From NCBI GenBank assembly GCA_027307405.1, contig DAHUXA010000015.1, forward strand, positions 1-38,623: a stretch of 38,623 bases of DNA. The letters are read 5' to 3'. This DNA is from Hyphomicrobiales bacterium. Lineage in GTDB: Bacteria > Pseudomonadota > Alphaproteobacteria > Rhizobiales > Xanthobacteraceae. The translations under genes and the position numbers were made by a program. The notes beneath the pieces were generated by a model, which saw only the letters and a list, made by a program, of their open reading frames with translations, searched no databases and was not told the DNA's origin. Below, piece after piece: positions 16,166 through 23,635 of this stretch. Position 1 is the stretch's first letter. Every line of letters begins with the position of its first letter.

Positions 16166-16218
16166 CCACCTAAGCTGTTTGGGTGGACGCGTCAGTTGTC
16201 TTGCTGCAAAGCAGCAAG
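16166..16218 (-). promoter_or_regulatory. Two hairpins in the FNT leader, just upstream of the ribosome site
   Basis: Hairpin A pairs CTTGCTGC (16200-16207) with GCAGCAAG (16211-16218) around a 3-nt loop. Hairpin B pairs CCACC (16166-16170) with GGTGG (16182-16186). Both lie between an AT-rich probable promoter (about 16228-16262) and the FNT start at 16143. Neither is followed by a U-run, so they are not plain terminators. They could be a leader control element for the nitrite unit. Confidence 0.35.
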
Positions 16219-16354
16219 GACCGTGCCACCTATAATGAATTGATATTATTAGCTTATTTATCCACAACCTCATCGCGAGCACAGCTCGACTGCACGAGTA
16301 AGCAGCAGTGGCAGACGAAATTTTGGGCAGGCTGGCCTGCTCTATGCACAGCGC

Positions 16355-18076
16355 TTAACGAGTCGCGCCTTGCTGCTGACTCCCGGCATTTGCGTGAAAA
16401 TCGGCGCCGTTGCCTGTAGCCGCCACAAAGCCGGCGCGGACGGTGAAATCGCCGAACCGCTCACCCTTTTGGCGTTCGCTCGCGTAAGCCGCAAACAGGG
16501 GATCGAGAGATGCAATGATCCCGGCGTGATCGAGGTCCTCGGCATATAGCTTGTTCATTCGCGAGCCGTTGAAGGCCGCGCCGAGATAGAGATTGTAACG
16601 TCCCGGTCCTTTACCCACCAAACCGATCTCCGCGAGATAAGGCCGGGCGCAGCCATTCGGACAACCGGTCATGCGAATGACGATGTCGTCCGCGGAAAGC
16701 CCATATGCCGCGAGCCGCTCGTCGAGCGCGGTCAGCAAATCGGGCAAATAACGTTCGCTCTCAGCAAGAGCTAATCCGCAAGTCGGGAGTGCAACACACG
16801 CCACGGAATTGCGGCGCAGGCCGGACCACGGCGCGAGCAACCCCGCGTCGCGTGCGATCCGCTCGATTTCGGCCTGCTGAATCGTCGGCACGTTTGCAAT
16901 GACGAGATTCTGGTTCGGCGTAATGCGGAATTCGCCCTCGTGCACGTGTGCGATCGCACGCAAAGCAGCCTGCTGGGCAGCACCCGCGACGTCATGAACG
17001 CGGCCGTTCTGGACGAATAAAGTCAGATGACCGCGCCCGTCGATTCCTTCACTCCAGCCGTAGCGGTCGCCGGTTGAGGTGAACGCGAACGGTTCAGGCA
17101 TCGCGAATTTGACACCGGCACGCCGCTCCACCTCGGCGCGGAACGTATCGAGGCCGCGGTCCTCGATCGTATATTTGAGACGCGCATGCTTGCGGTTCTT
17201 GCGGTCGCCCCAATCGCGTTGCACGGTGACGACGGCCTCTGCGATCTTCACGGCGTCACTGTTCGTGCAGAAACCCATGATATCGGCAGTGCGCGGATAG
17301 GTGTCCTTCTCACCGTGAGTCATACCCATTCCGCCGCCGACGGTAACATTCCAGCCAACGATATCACCACTTGCATCGGCAATCGCGATGTAGCCGAGAT
17401 CATGCGCGAAGACATCGACGTCGTTCGACGGCGGGACCGCCACCACCACTTTGAATTTCCGGGGAAGGTAGGTTTTGCCGTAGATCGGCTCAACAACCTC
17501 CTCCTCCCCGCCCGCGATACGCTCGCCGTCAAGCCAAATCTCGCGATAAGCCGGTGTGCGCGGTAACAGATGGTCCGAGATAGATCGGGCCAATTCAATC
17601 GCCGCAGTATGCGCGCGCGACTGTTCCGGAAGCACGTTACACATGACATTGCGGTTGATATCGCCACAAGCCGCAATGGAACTGAGCAGAACGGCATCGA
17701 TTGTCTTCAAGGTCGCCTTGAGGTTCGATTTGATGACGCCGTGAAGCTGCACCGTCTGCCGCGTGGTCAACCGCATGGTCCCATTGCCATAGACCCGCGC
17801 AACCCCGTCGAGCGCCAGCCATTGCCGGGGCGTCAACACGCCACCCGGAATGCGTACACGGATCATGAAGGCGAAGGCCTTCTCCATCTTTTTACGCGTA
17901 CGCTCAGGCCGAAGATCGCGGTCGTCCTGTAGATACATGCCATGGAATTTCACCAGTTGCGCGTCATCCTCGATGATCGCGCCGGTGATTTCCTCGCGTA
18001 ACCCGTCCGCCAGCGTACCGCGCAAATAGTCGCTCGCTTCCTTGATGCGCTCGTTGCGCGAGACATCGTCTGTCAT
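16355..18076 (-). CDS. cysI: Sulfite reductase (NADPH) hemoprotein beta subunit CysI
   Basis: The 573-residue protein is the siroheme/[4Fe-4S] subunit that reduces sulfite to sulfide for cysteine synthesis. Seen motifs are the substrate-side MRLTTRQTVQLHGV (101-114), the CysI-type CGDINRNVMCN (137-147), and the cluster cysteines C427 and C433 (ACVALPTCG) plus C472 and C476 (TGCPNGC). FRITPNQNLVIANV marks the second repeat. Length and motifs are those of NADPH-type CysI rather than ferredoxin-type Sir. It lies 21 bp downstream of cysJ and is expected to form the CysJ-CysI complex in the cytoplasm. A 211-bp AT-rich gap separates it from the FNT-nirA unit. Confidence 0.93.
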   Translation of the reverse strand: MTDDVSRNERIKEASDYLRGTLADGLREEITGAIIEDDAQLVKFHGMYLQDDRDLRPERTRKKMEKAFAFMIRVRIPGGVLTPRQWLALDGVARVYGNGTMRLTTRQTVQLHGVIKSNLKATLKTIDAVLLSSIAACGDINRNVMCNVLPEQSRAHTAAIELARSISDHLLPRTPAYREIWLDGERIAGGEEEVVEPIYGKTYLPRKFKVVVAVPPSNDVDVFAHDLGYIAIADASGDIVGWNVTVGGGMGMTHGEKDTYPRTADIMGFCTNSDAVKIAEAVVTVQRDWGDRKNRKHARLKYTIEDRGLDTFRAEVERRAGVKFAMPEPFAFTSTGDRYGWSEGIDGRGHLTLFVQNGRVHDVAGAAQQAALRAIAHVHEGEFRITPNQNLVIANVPTIQQAEIERIARDAGLLAPWSGLRRNSVACVALPTCGLALAESERYLPDLLTALDERLAAYGLSADDIVIRMTGCPNGCARPYLAEIGLVGKGPGRYNLYLGAAFNGSRMNKLYAEDLDHAGIIASLDPLFAAYASERQKGERFGDFTVRAGFVAATGNGADFHANAGSQQQGATR

Positions 18077-18097
18077 GAGCCGTCCAATGGAGCAGGA

Positions 18098-19843
18098 TTA
18101 GTAAGTGTCCTGCAGATAGCGCTTTTCACGCTCCAGAGTCACCACCGCTTGCTCGGCCGCCTCGGCAGATAAGGCTTTCACATCAGCATAGGCGCGCACC
18201 AGTGCGGCACGAACGTCTTTCGCCATGGCTTTAGCGTCACCACAGACATAGAAATGGGCGCCGCCATCGAGCCACTCGATCAGCTCGGAGCGTTGGTCCC
18301 ATAGCTTGTGCTGGACGTAGACTTTATTCGGCGTGTCGCGTGAGAAGGCCACATCCATCCGCGTAAGCGCGCCATCCTTGAGCGCCTCCTGCCAGTCGAG
18401 CTGGTAGAGGAAATCGAGGGTGAAGGTCCGGTCGCCGAAGAACAGCCAGCTGCGGCCCTTTGCCTGCGTCGCTCGTCGCTCCTGCACAAATGCGCGGAAC
18501 GGTGCGACGCCGGTACCCGGGCCAACCATAATGATATCGCGGTCGCTGGACGGCAAAGCAAAGTGCTTATTGGGCTTGAGCTTCACGCGCACGCGGCCGC
18601 CCCGCTTGAGCCCTTCGGCCACATAGTTCGATGCAACGCCCTTGCGCGCGCGACCATGGCTCTCGTAGCGCACGGCTGAAACGAGCAGGTGCGCCTCATC
18701 GCCGACCTCACGACGCGACGAAGCGATGGAATAGGCGCGCGGTGCGAGTGGCCGCGTTAAGGCGCGGAGCTTTTCGGCGTCGAGCGCGATTGGAAACGTA
18801 GCGATCAGGTCAACGAGCTGGCGCCCGGCGATCCACTCCTTTGCGTGTCCGTCGGCGAGCAACGCTTTGACATATTGGTGGCCTGTAGAAGCAGCGTAAC
18901 TCTCGGCCGTTTTGATCGACAGCGTGGTTACATCGCGTGACTTGATGAATTCGGAACGCAGCTTGTCGTCGCCCGCCAGACCAGCCGCCTTAAGCAATTC
19001 ATCTACGTATGCCGGGTCGTTCTCCGGATAAAGTTCAAGTGAATCGCCCGGCTCATAAGCAGGCGCAGCGCCATCAAACGAAAGTGCGAGGTGGATGGTC
19101 TCTTTGTCTGAACGCGAAGAGTTCAGATCCACATGCTCGATGATCTCAGCCTCAAATATGTCTGTACTCGGCGACGCTGCCGGCTTTAGACCAAAATCGA
19201 CTTCGATCACACGGCCACCCGCGTTCGGTGGTGTGAGTGCCTTTACTGCATCGCCAATCCAGTGCGCGGCCGGTCCGGCAAAGTCGAGATCGCAGTCGAC
19301 ACGGTCGACAACGCGTTTGCCGCCGAGTGCGGCAAGCCGCTCGTCGATCTTCCTGCCGATCGCACAGAATTCCGCATAGGCCGTGTCGCCTAGCGCAAGC
19401 ACGCCGAACTCCACGCCATCGAAACGCGGCGCGCCCTCACCCATCAGCTCATTATAGGAGCGGACAGCGCGTGCCGGCGGCTCGCCCTCGCCCCAGGTCG
19501 CGGCGATAACAACGAGGCGTTTGGCAGCGGCGAGTTCGGCAAGATCCAGGTCCGCCATGTCGATGATCGTCGGCTTGAGCCCGTTCTTACGCGCGCTCTT
19601 GGCAATGTCGCCGGCGAGTTTTTCGGAATTGCCCGACTCGCTCGCGTAAACGATGGTCAGGGGCTCCGCTGGACGCGCAGGCGTAGCCGGCTGCGGCGCA
19701 ATCGCCCCTGCCGATGCAACATCGAGGCCTGCCAGGAATCCGGCAAGCCAGGCCCGCTGATTGGCGCTTGCTGGGCCGACCACGCGATTGAGAAGATCGA
19801 TCTCCTCTTCGGCGAAAGGCGCGGTCTTTGGAATAGGCGACAT
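18098..19843 (-). CDS. cysJ: Sulfite reductase (NADPH) flavoprotein alpha subunit CysJ
   Basis: The 581-residue diflavin reductase passes electrons from NADPH via FAD and FMN to CysI. Domain order: N-terminal helix NQRAWLAGFLAGL (29-40 region), flavodoxin domain starting LTIVYASESGNSEKLAGDIA, FAD domain with RAYSIASSR, then the NADPH domain (MVGPGTGVAPFRAFVQERR, YVCGDAKAMAKDVRAAL). It ends in RYLQDTY with the aromatic C-terminal residue that stacks on FAD in this family. It is slightly shorter than the enterobacterial protein. It follows the small membrane protein by 50 bp and precedes cysI by 21 bp, as an apparent operon starting at the yeiH-like gene. Confidence 0.93.
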   Translation of the reverse strand: MSPIPKTAPFAEEEIDLLNRVVGPASANQRAWLAGFLAGLDVASAGAIAPQPATPARPAEPLTIVYASESGNSEKLAGDIAKSARKNGLKPTIIDMADLDLAELAAAKRLVVIAATWGEGEPPARAVRSYNELMGEGAPRFDGVEFGVLALGDTAYAEFCAIGRKIDERLAALGGKRVVDRVDCDLDFAGPAAHWIGDAVKALTPPNAGGRVIEVDFGLKPAASPSTDIFEAEIIEHVDLNSSRSDKETIHLALSFDGAAPAYEPGDSLELYPENDPAYVDELLKAAGLAGDDKLRSEFIKSRDVTTLSIKTAESYAASTGHQYVKALLADGHAKEWIAGRQLVDLIATFPIALDAEKLRALTRPLAPRAYSIASSRREVGDEAHLLVSAVRYESHGRARKGVASNYVAEGLKRGGRVRVKLKPNKHFALPSSDRDIIMVGPGTGVAPFRAFVQERRATQAKGRSWLFFGDRTFTLDFLYQLDWQEALKDGALTRMDVAFSRDTPNKVYVQHKLWDQRSELIEWLDGGAHFYVCGDAKAMAKDVRAALVRAYADVKALSAEAAEQAVVTLEREKRYLQDTY

Positions 19844-19893
19844 TACATTCTCACTTCTCGATGGCGCGCCGAGCGCCGCCGTATTGCAGGACG

Positions 19894-20049
19894 TCAGATC
19901 GATGCCGGAAACAGGTGGTTGGCGATGGCGAGAACGGCGAGCAGCACCAGGCCAATGCCGAGACTCCAGCCAATAAGTTTTTTCTCGATTGGCAGTAGCG
20001 GTTCGGCTTGCGCCTTGCGAAATTCTTCGCCGACATTGAGTTGTGACAT
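19894..20049 (-). CDS. Small single-helix membrane protein between yeiH-like gene and cysJ
   Basis: A 51-residue protein, MSQLNVGEEFRKAQAEPLLP and onward, with a short charged N-terminus and one membrane helix (LIGWSLGIGLVLLAVLAIAN). The frame is open further upstream, but the ATG at 20049 has a clear ribosome site (GGAGCAAAACC) and lies 16 bases after the transporter stop. It may be an accessory subunit of the YeiH-like transporter or a membrane anchor near CysJ. No family was recognised, but operon position and start signal make it a convincing gene. Confidence 0.7.
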   Translation of the reverse strand: MSQLNVGEEFRKAQAEPLLPIEKKLIGWSLGIGLVLLAVLAIANHLFPASI

Positions 20050-20065
20050 GGTTTTGCTCCTTACC

Positions 20066-21553
20066 TCAGCTGACCACTGGCGGTTTGACGCCACTGAAAA
20101 AAAGCCAGGAAATCAAAAGCCCGACCCAGATCACGAAGCCGAACAGGCTGACGACATAGACGGCGGCGAGCTTGCCAAAACCGTCCTGCCAGAGCTTTCG
20201 GAAATCCGACAGCACACCGATCGAGAAGAAGGTCAGGATGAAGAACACGACACGCAAGGTATTGGCCTCGCCCATCGCCGCCGGAACTTTCGCCGCTATT
20301 CCCGCCGGCGTGGCCAGCGCGAGATAGAGGCCAACCGCGAATGTCACCAGGAAACCGATAACGAATTTCGGAAAGCGCTCCCAAATTTCGCGCACGCTTG
20401 CCTTGTCTGAAGTCCGATTGATGTGGTTGGTCCAGATATAGCCAAGCACGAAAGCCCAGATGCCGATGAAGATATCGATGAACACCTTGATGGTTGCCGC
20501 TGTTCCGAGAATCCAGCCCGGTTGATACTTGATGCCTTCGGCGGCATTCTGCGCCAGGATCAAGGATTCGGTAATTGCGCCGCCAGCGATCGCTGCACCG
20601 TCGGTTTTGATCGCAAGACCCATCCAGGCGCCTGCCACCAACGGCTCGTGCGCGAGGAAGGTCTGGGCCAGAAATGGCAGTACCAAGACTTCAACCACGG
20701 CAAATACGACAACCAGCGACGACACCAGCACCGGGATCATCGGCCGCGCACGGATGGCGCCACCGGTGGCGATGGCTGCAGACACACCGCAGATCGAAAT
20801 GCCCGACGCAAGCGGGGCCGCCCATTCCCGGTTGAATCCGAACCATTTGCGAGCCACGAAATATACGACGGCCCAATAGATCAGATAGGCTTCGATGATC
20901 GCAGCGACGCCGCGGAGCAGCAGCGCGCTCGCAAGCGACAACTTGCCGGCGGCAGTGACTGCAAAGAAGCCACCGAGGATGACGATCGCAATCTTGATGT
21001 AGAGCTCGGGTCGGACCGCGTCCTTGATCGCTTCCGCAAAACGCGGAAATACATTGGCAATCAGAAGGCCGGCAATCAGCGCGAAGATGTAGGCGCCCTC
21101 ATTGGTCAGCTTGAGCGACCAGCTGATGCCGAATTTCTGCAACTCCGCGGGTGTGACCGCGGCGAAATTTGCGAAATTGCCCGCTACCCAACTCGCATAA
21201 GCAATCCAAAACACTGCCGTGAAAGCGAGCGCGAATTTCTTAATATCGCTCTTGAGCGCAACGGCGGCCGCGCTCAAGACCACAAGCAGCGCCACATAAG
21301 TCGCGAATAGCGCGCCGAGCCCGCCGAGCGACGCGTAGGATTTCGAAACGGTGCCGAGGGCCTTGCCCGCATCATTCCAGACCGAGGTCGTGACCACCCA
21401 GCCGAGAAGATCCACATTGGCAATCCCGGCAAGCGCCAGCAAAAAAATGAAAAGCCCGATGATCAGCGACAGCCAATCCTCGCTGATGCGCGGTGCGAGT
21501 TCGACATTGTCGGCGCGACGGGGCGTTGCGCCGGCCCAGGTTGTAGTGCTCAT
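20066..21553 (-). CDS. YeiH-family putative sulfate/sulfite exporter
   Basis: The 495-residue membrane protein belongs to the YeiH/UPF0324 family (putative sulfate exporters), longer than the roughly 350-residue E. coli YeiH because of inserted and C-terminal segments. About eleven or twelve hydrophobic segments are present. The family stretch ASGISICGVSAAIATGGAI lies mid-protein and the C-terminal half shows FFILTFFSIGVLSDFRKLWQ. In this operon, with cysJ and cysI, the natural substrate would be sulfite or sulfate, perhaps to avoid toxic sulfite build-up; this is inference. Start at 21553 with AAGGAGA upstream. It is divergent from the gene at 21805. Confidence 0.8.
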   Translation of the reverse strand: MSTTTWAGATPRRADNVELAPRISEDWLSLIIGLFIFLLALAGIANVDLLGWVVTTSVWNDAGKALGTVSKSYASLGGLGALFATYVALLVVLSAAAVALKSDIKKFALAFTAVFWIAYASWVAGNFANFAAVTPAELQKFGISWSLKLTNEGAYIFALIAGLLIANVFPRFAEAIKDAVRPELYIKIAIVILGGFFAVTAAGKLSLASALLLRGVAAIIEAYLIYWAVVYFVARKWFGFNREWAAPLASGISICGVSAAIATGGAIRARPMIPVLVSSLVVVFAVVEVLVLPFLAQTFLAHEPLVAGAWMGLAIKTDGAAIAGGAITESLILAQNAAEGIKYQPGWILGTAATIKVFIDIFIGIWAFVLGYIWTNHINRTSDKASVREIWERFPKFVIGFLVTFAVGLYLALATPAGIAAKVPAAMGEANTLRVVFFILTFFSIGVLSDFRKLWQDGFGKLAAVYVVSLFGFVIWVGLLISWLFFSGVKPPVVS

Positions 21554-21661
21554 GGACCAACAGTCTCCTTGCCAGTGAAGGTTCGGCAGGAGGAGCTGCG
21601 GTGCTCGAAGGGAAAATCGGTCATCAGACAGCTCCCAAATGCCAAGGGCGGGAGCTGGTTA

Positions 21662-21675
21662 AATAGGAGACTATT
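21662..21675 (-). promoter_or_regulatory. Inverted repeat AATAG-N4-CTATT upstream of the sulfite unit
   Basis: AATAGGAGACTATT at 21662-21675 is a perfect 5+5 bp inverted repeat, 109 bp upstream of the yeiH-like start and 130 bp upstream of the divergent gene at 21805. Its size suits a dimeric repressor. No such copy was seen before the FNT unit, and no regulator can be named. Confidence 0.3.
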
Positions 21676-21804
21676 CTACGGCACCGCAATAAGTGGCAGG
21701 AAATAAGAAGAAATTTGTCTTTTTGGCCAATGGCGCGCGTAACATTTTCCGTCTTCCACCCCGTTGTGGAGAACACCGGTAACGCTCGAATCCCCTACTA
21801 ACGT

Positions 21805-22527
21805 ATGCAAAACACTGAAGATGATGCGCACTCCCAAACTGTTTGCTCTTTGATGACCGCCTATCAACGCAGGCTTCATGCGCTGCTGACCCCAGCCGAG
21901 CATCGGGTGTTCACGCGCCTCGACACGCCGCAAAAGATTCAGGACTTCCTGGACAGGCTGCCAGTCAATTTCAGCCTGCACGGCGACACCGCGATGTCGC
22001 CGCGCAGTGTCCTGAATGTGCGTATGGCGCATTGCGCCGAAGGTGCCGTCTTTGCAGCTGCAGTGCTCGCGTATCACGGAAGACCGCCGTTGCTCATGGA
22101 TATCCGCGCACTGCCAAGCGATCAAGACCACATTATTGCGCTTTTCCGGGAGCAAGGACTATGGGGCGCGATCAGTAAGACCAATCATGCAATCCTGCGC
22201 TGGCGCGATCCAATCTACGCAAGCGCACGCGAACTCGCGATGACATACGCGCACGAGTACTGCCTGCCAGGCGGCAAAAAATCGATGCTTTCGTTCTCGA
22301 AGCCGTTCTCGCTTGCGCGCTATGCGCCGCGCAGCTGGGTCGTGGCCCCGGAAGATCTTGACTGGCTGCTCGTTGAACTCGACACTTCCCCGCATCTACC
22401 AATTGCGCCGCGGCACGCGTTGCGCAAGCGCCGGCGCACCTCGCGAGTCGAATTGCTTTCACAGGACGTGGTAGAATGGCCCGTGCCGCGCAAGCCAAGG
22501 CGCAAAAGTGCAACCGCCCGTCGCTGA
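21805..22527 (+). CDS. Uncharacterised protein with a transglutaminase-like Cys-His core
   Basis: The 240-residue product was not matched to a named family. Residues about 60-170 read as a papain/transglutaminase-like core. A conserved-looking cysteine starts a helix (RMAHCAEGAVFAAAVLAYHG) and is followed by PPLLMDIRAL, a histidine strand (SDQDHIIALFREQG) and KTNHAILRWRDPIY, which could supply the third polar residue. The C-terminus is very basic (HALRKRRRTSR and PRKPRRKSATARR), so nucleic-acid or membrane-surface binding is possible. No signal peptide or clear ribosome site is seen. Its start is 251 bp from the divergent yeiH-like gene. The fold call is tentative and rests on the Cys/His/Asp spacing. 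Confidence 0.5.
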   Translation: MQNTEDDAHSQTVCSLMTAYQRRLHALLTPAEHRVFTRLDTPQKIQDFLDRLPVNFSLHGDTAMSPRSVLNVRMAHCAEGAVFAAAVLAYHGRPPLLMDIRALPSDQDHIIALFREQGLWGAISKTNHAILRWRDPIYASARELAMTYAHEYCLPGGKKSMLSFSKPFSLARYAPRSWVVAPEDLDWLLVELDTSPHLPIAPRHALRKRRRTSRVELLSQDVVEWPVPRKPRRKSATARR

Positions 22528-22548
22528 CAATTTACCGCAGATCGTACT

Positions 22549-22562
22549 CAGATTAATATCAA
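22549..22562 (+). promoter_or_regulatory. Imperfect FNR-type box before the thioesterase/hcr genes
   Basis: CAGATTAATATCAA (reverse TTGATATTAATCTG) matches TTGAT-N4-ATCAA at 8 of 10 positions, with one perfect half site. In Rhodopseudomonas palustris, 4-hydroxybenzoate genes are controlled by the FNR-family proteins HbaR and AadR. It lies only 27 bp before the GTG at 22590, too close for ordinary activation of that gene. Confidence 0.25.
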
Positions 22563-22589
22563 TCGCACGACAAGGTTGAGGGTAATCGC

Positions 22590-23018
22590 GTGACGTCTTT
22601 CACTTTCCGCAGGCAACTAACGATTGAGTGGGGCCAATGCGACCCGGCGGGAATCGTGTTCAATAGCCGTTTCTTCGAAATATTCGATTCCAGCTCCTGG
22701 CAACTGTTCGAGGCGGCGCTCGGTGTAAAGCCGCAAGAGCTCGCAACTGCTTTTGGCATCATAGGCATTCCGCTTGTGGACGTGCGCGCCAATTTTCTCA
22801 AACCGATAAAATTCGGCGATGTTGTAGACGTCACTTCCCGGATCAACGAGTTCCGCCGTTCCAGCTTCGACGTTGAACATCGGCTCTCGGTCGATGGCGA
22901 ATTGGCAGTCGAAGGCGGTGAAACCCGCGTGTGGGCGGCCCGCAGCAAGGATGACCCGGAAAAGATCGGCGCAACCGCAATCCCAAGTGACGTGATCGCC
23001 AAGTTCGGGACGGCGTAA
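22590..23018 (+). CDS. 4HBT-family acyl-CoA thioesterase (aroyl-CoA thioesterase candidate)
   Basis: The 142-residue hot-dog fold protein has the signature of the 4-hydroxybenzoyl-CoA thioesterase family near its N-terminus: EWGQCDPAGIVFNSRFFEIF with the catalytic-type Asp at residue 18. It would hydrolyse an aromatic acyl-CoA to free acid and CoA. A thioesterase of this kind opens the box gene cluster of Azoarcus evansii, where it is thought to relieve trapping of CoA as benzoyl-CoA. A similar safety-valve role for 4-hydroxybenzoyl-CoA or benzoyl-CoA fits here. The start is GTG with GAGGG seven bases upstream. It lies 134 bp before hcrC, on the same strand. Confidence 0.8.
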   Translation: MTSFTFRRQLTIEWGQCDPAGIVFNSRFFEIFDSSSWQLFEAALGVKPQELATAFGIIGIPLVDVRANFLKPIKFGDVVDVTSRINEFRRSSFDVEHRLSVDGELAVEGGETRVWAARSKDDPEKIGATAIPSDVIAKFGTA

Positions 23019-23117
23019 TCGTTCCAGCCATTCCCGGGAATTGGCTTGGAGAAGCCCTTCGGCCCGCTGCGTCGTGGCGCTAGTATCCCCTGTTGTACCG
23101 TCAATAATAATGATGAG

Positions 23118-23135
23118 ACGCGCGTGTACGCGCGT
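23118..23135 (+). promoter_or_regulatory. GC-rich hairpin before the hcrC ribosome site
   Basis: ACGCGCGT at 23118-23125 and again at 23128-23135, separated by GT. Since ACGCGCGT is its own reverse complement, this is both a direct and an inverted repeat and can form an 8-bp stem in RNA. It ends just before the GAGGGG ribosome site of hcrC (start 23153), a position suited to translational control. Confidence 0.3.
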
Positions 23136-23152
23136 TTGAGGGGACGAAACGC

Positions 23153-23635
23153 TTGGCCCGTCTGCTTGAATGCAGGCTCAATGGGCGTGATCGCGCCGAT
23201 GCGGTCGCGGATAACGTCCTGTTGCTCGATTATCTGCGCGAAAAGGTTGGCCTCACCGGCACAAAGACCGGTTGCGATGGCGGAGAATGCGGTGCTTGCA
23301 CGGTACTGATCAATGACAAGCCGACACTCTCTTGCCTCACTCTGGCAGTGACCGTGCACGGCAAGCGCGTGGACACCATCGAGTCCCTCGGTGTGGATGG
23401 ACAACTGTCCGCCGTGCAACGTGGATTTCACGAGAAACTTGGCTCGCAATGCGGTTATTGCACACCGGGCTTCATCATGGCCTCGGCCGGACTCTTGAGG
23501 AAAAACCCAAACCCAAGCGAAGCAGAGATTCTGGAAGCGCTTGGCAGCAATATTTGCCGCTGCACAGGCTACGTGAAAATCATCGAGGCGGTGAAATTTG
23601 CCGTGGCGCTGAATGCGCAAGGGGTGCCCCCGTGA
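23153..23635 (+). CDS. hcrC: 4-hydroxybenzoyl-CoA reductase, gamma subunit (two [2Fe-2S] clusters)
   Basis: The 160-residue protein is the small iron-sulfur subunit of a xanthine-oxidase-family enzyme. It carries a plant-ferredoxin-type site C41, C46, C49, C61 ([11 protein letters not shown]) and the second site C100, C103, C135, C137 (CGYC and CRC). It relays electrons between the flavin/[4Fe-4S] subunit and the molybdenum subunit. On its own it could belong to any molybdenum hydroxylase; the assignment to 4-hydroxybenzoyl-CoA reductase comes from the cysteine loop in the HcrB subunit and the CoA ligase downstream. The start is TTG at 23153, chosen for the GAGGGG ten bases upstream and agreement with the family N-terminus. 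It overlaps hcrA by four bases (GTGA). Confidence 0.9.
   Translation: MARLLECRLNGRDRADAVADNVLLLDYLREKVGLTGTKTGCDGGECGACTVLINDKPTLSCLTLAVTVHGKRVDTIESLGVDGQLSAVQRGFHEKLGSQCGYCTPGFIMASAGLLRKNPNPSEAEILEALGSNICRCTGYVKIIEAVKFAVALNAQGVPP

Noticed and set aside
15314-16282. N-terminal extension of the NirA frame to 16282 (931 residues)
   Set aside because: The extra 323 residues overlap the FNT channel gene in another frame, are Arg/His-rich with no domain, and the ATGA overlap at 15310-15313 gives a normal-length NirA.
20423-21310. 295-residue plus-strand ORF opposite the yeiH-like gene
   Set aside because: Highly charged, low-complexity shadow of a membrane protein gene.
23332-23631. N-terminal extension of the hcrA frame to 23332 (876 residues)
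   Set aside because: It overlaps hcrC in another frame, and the family N-terminus begins right after GTG 23632.
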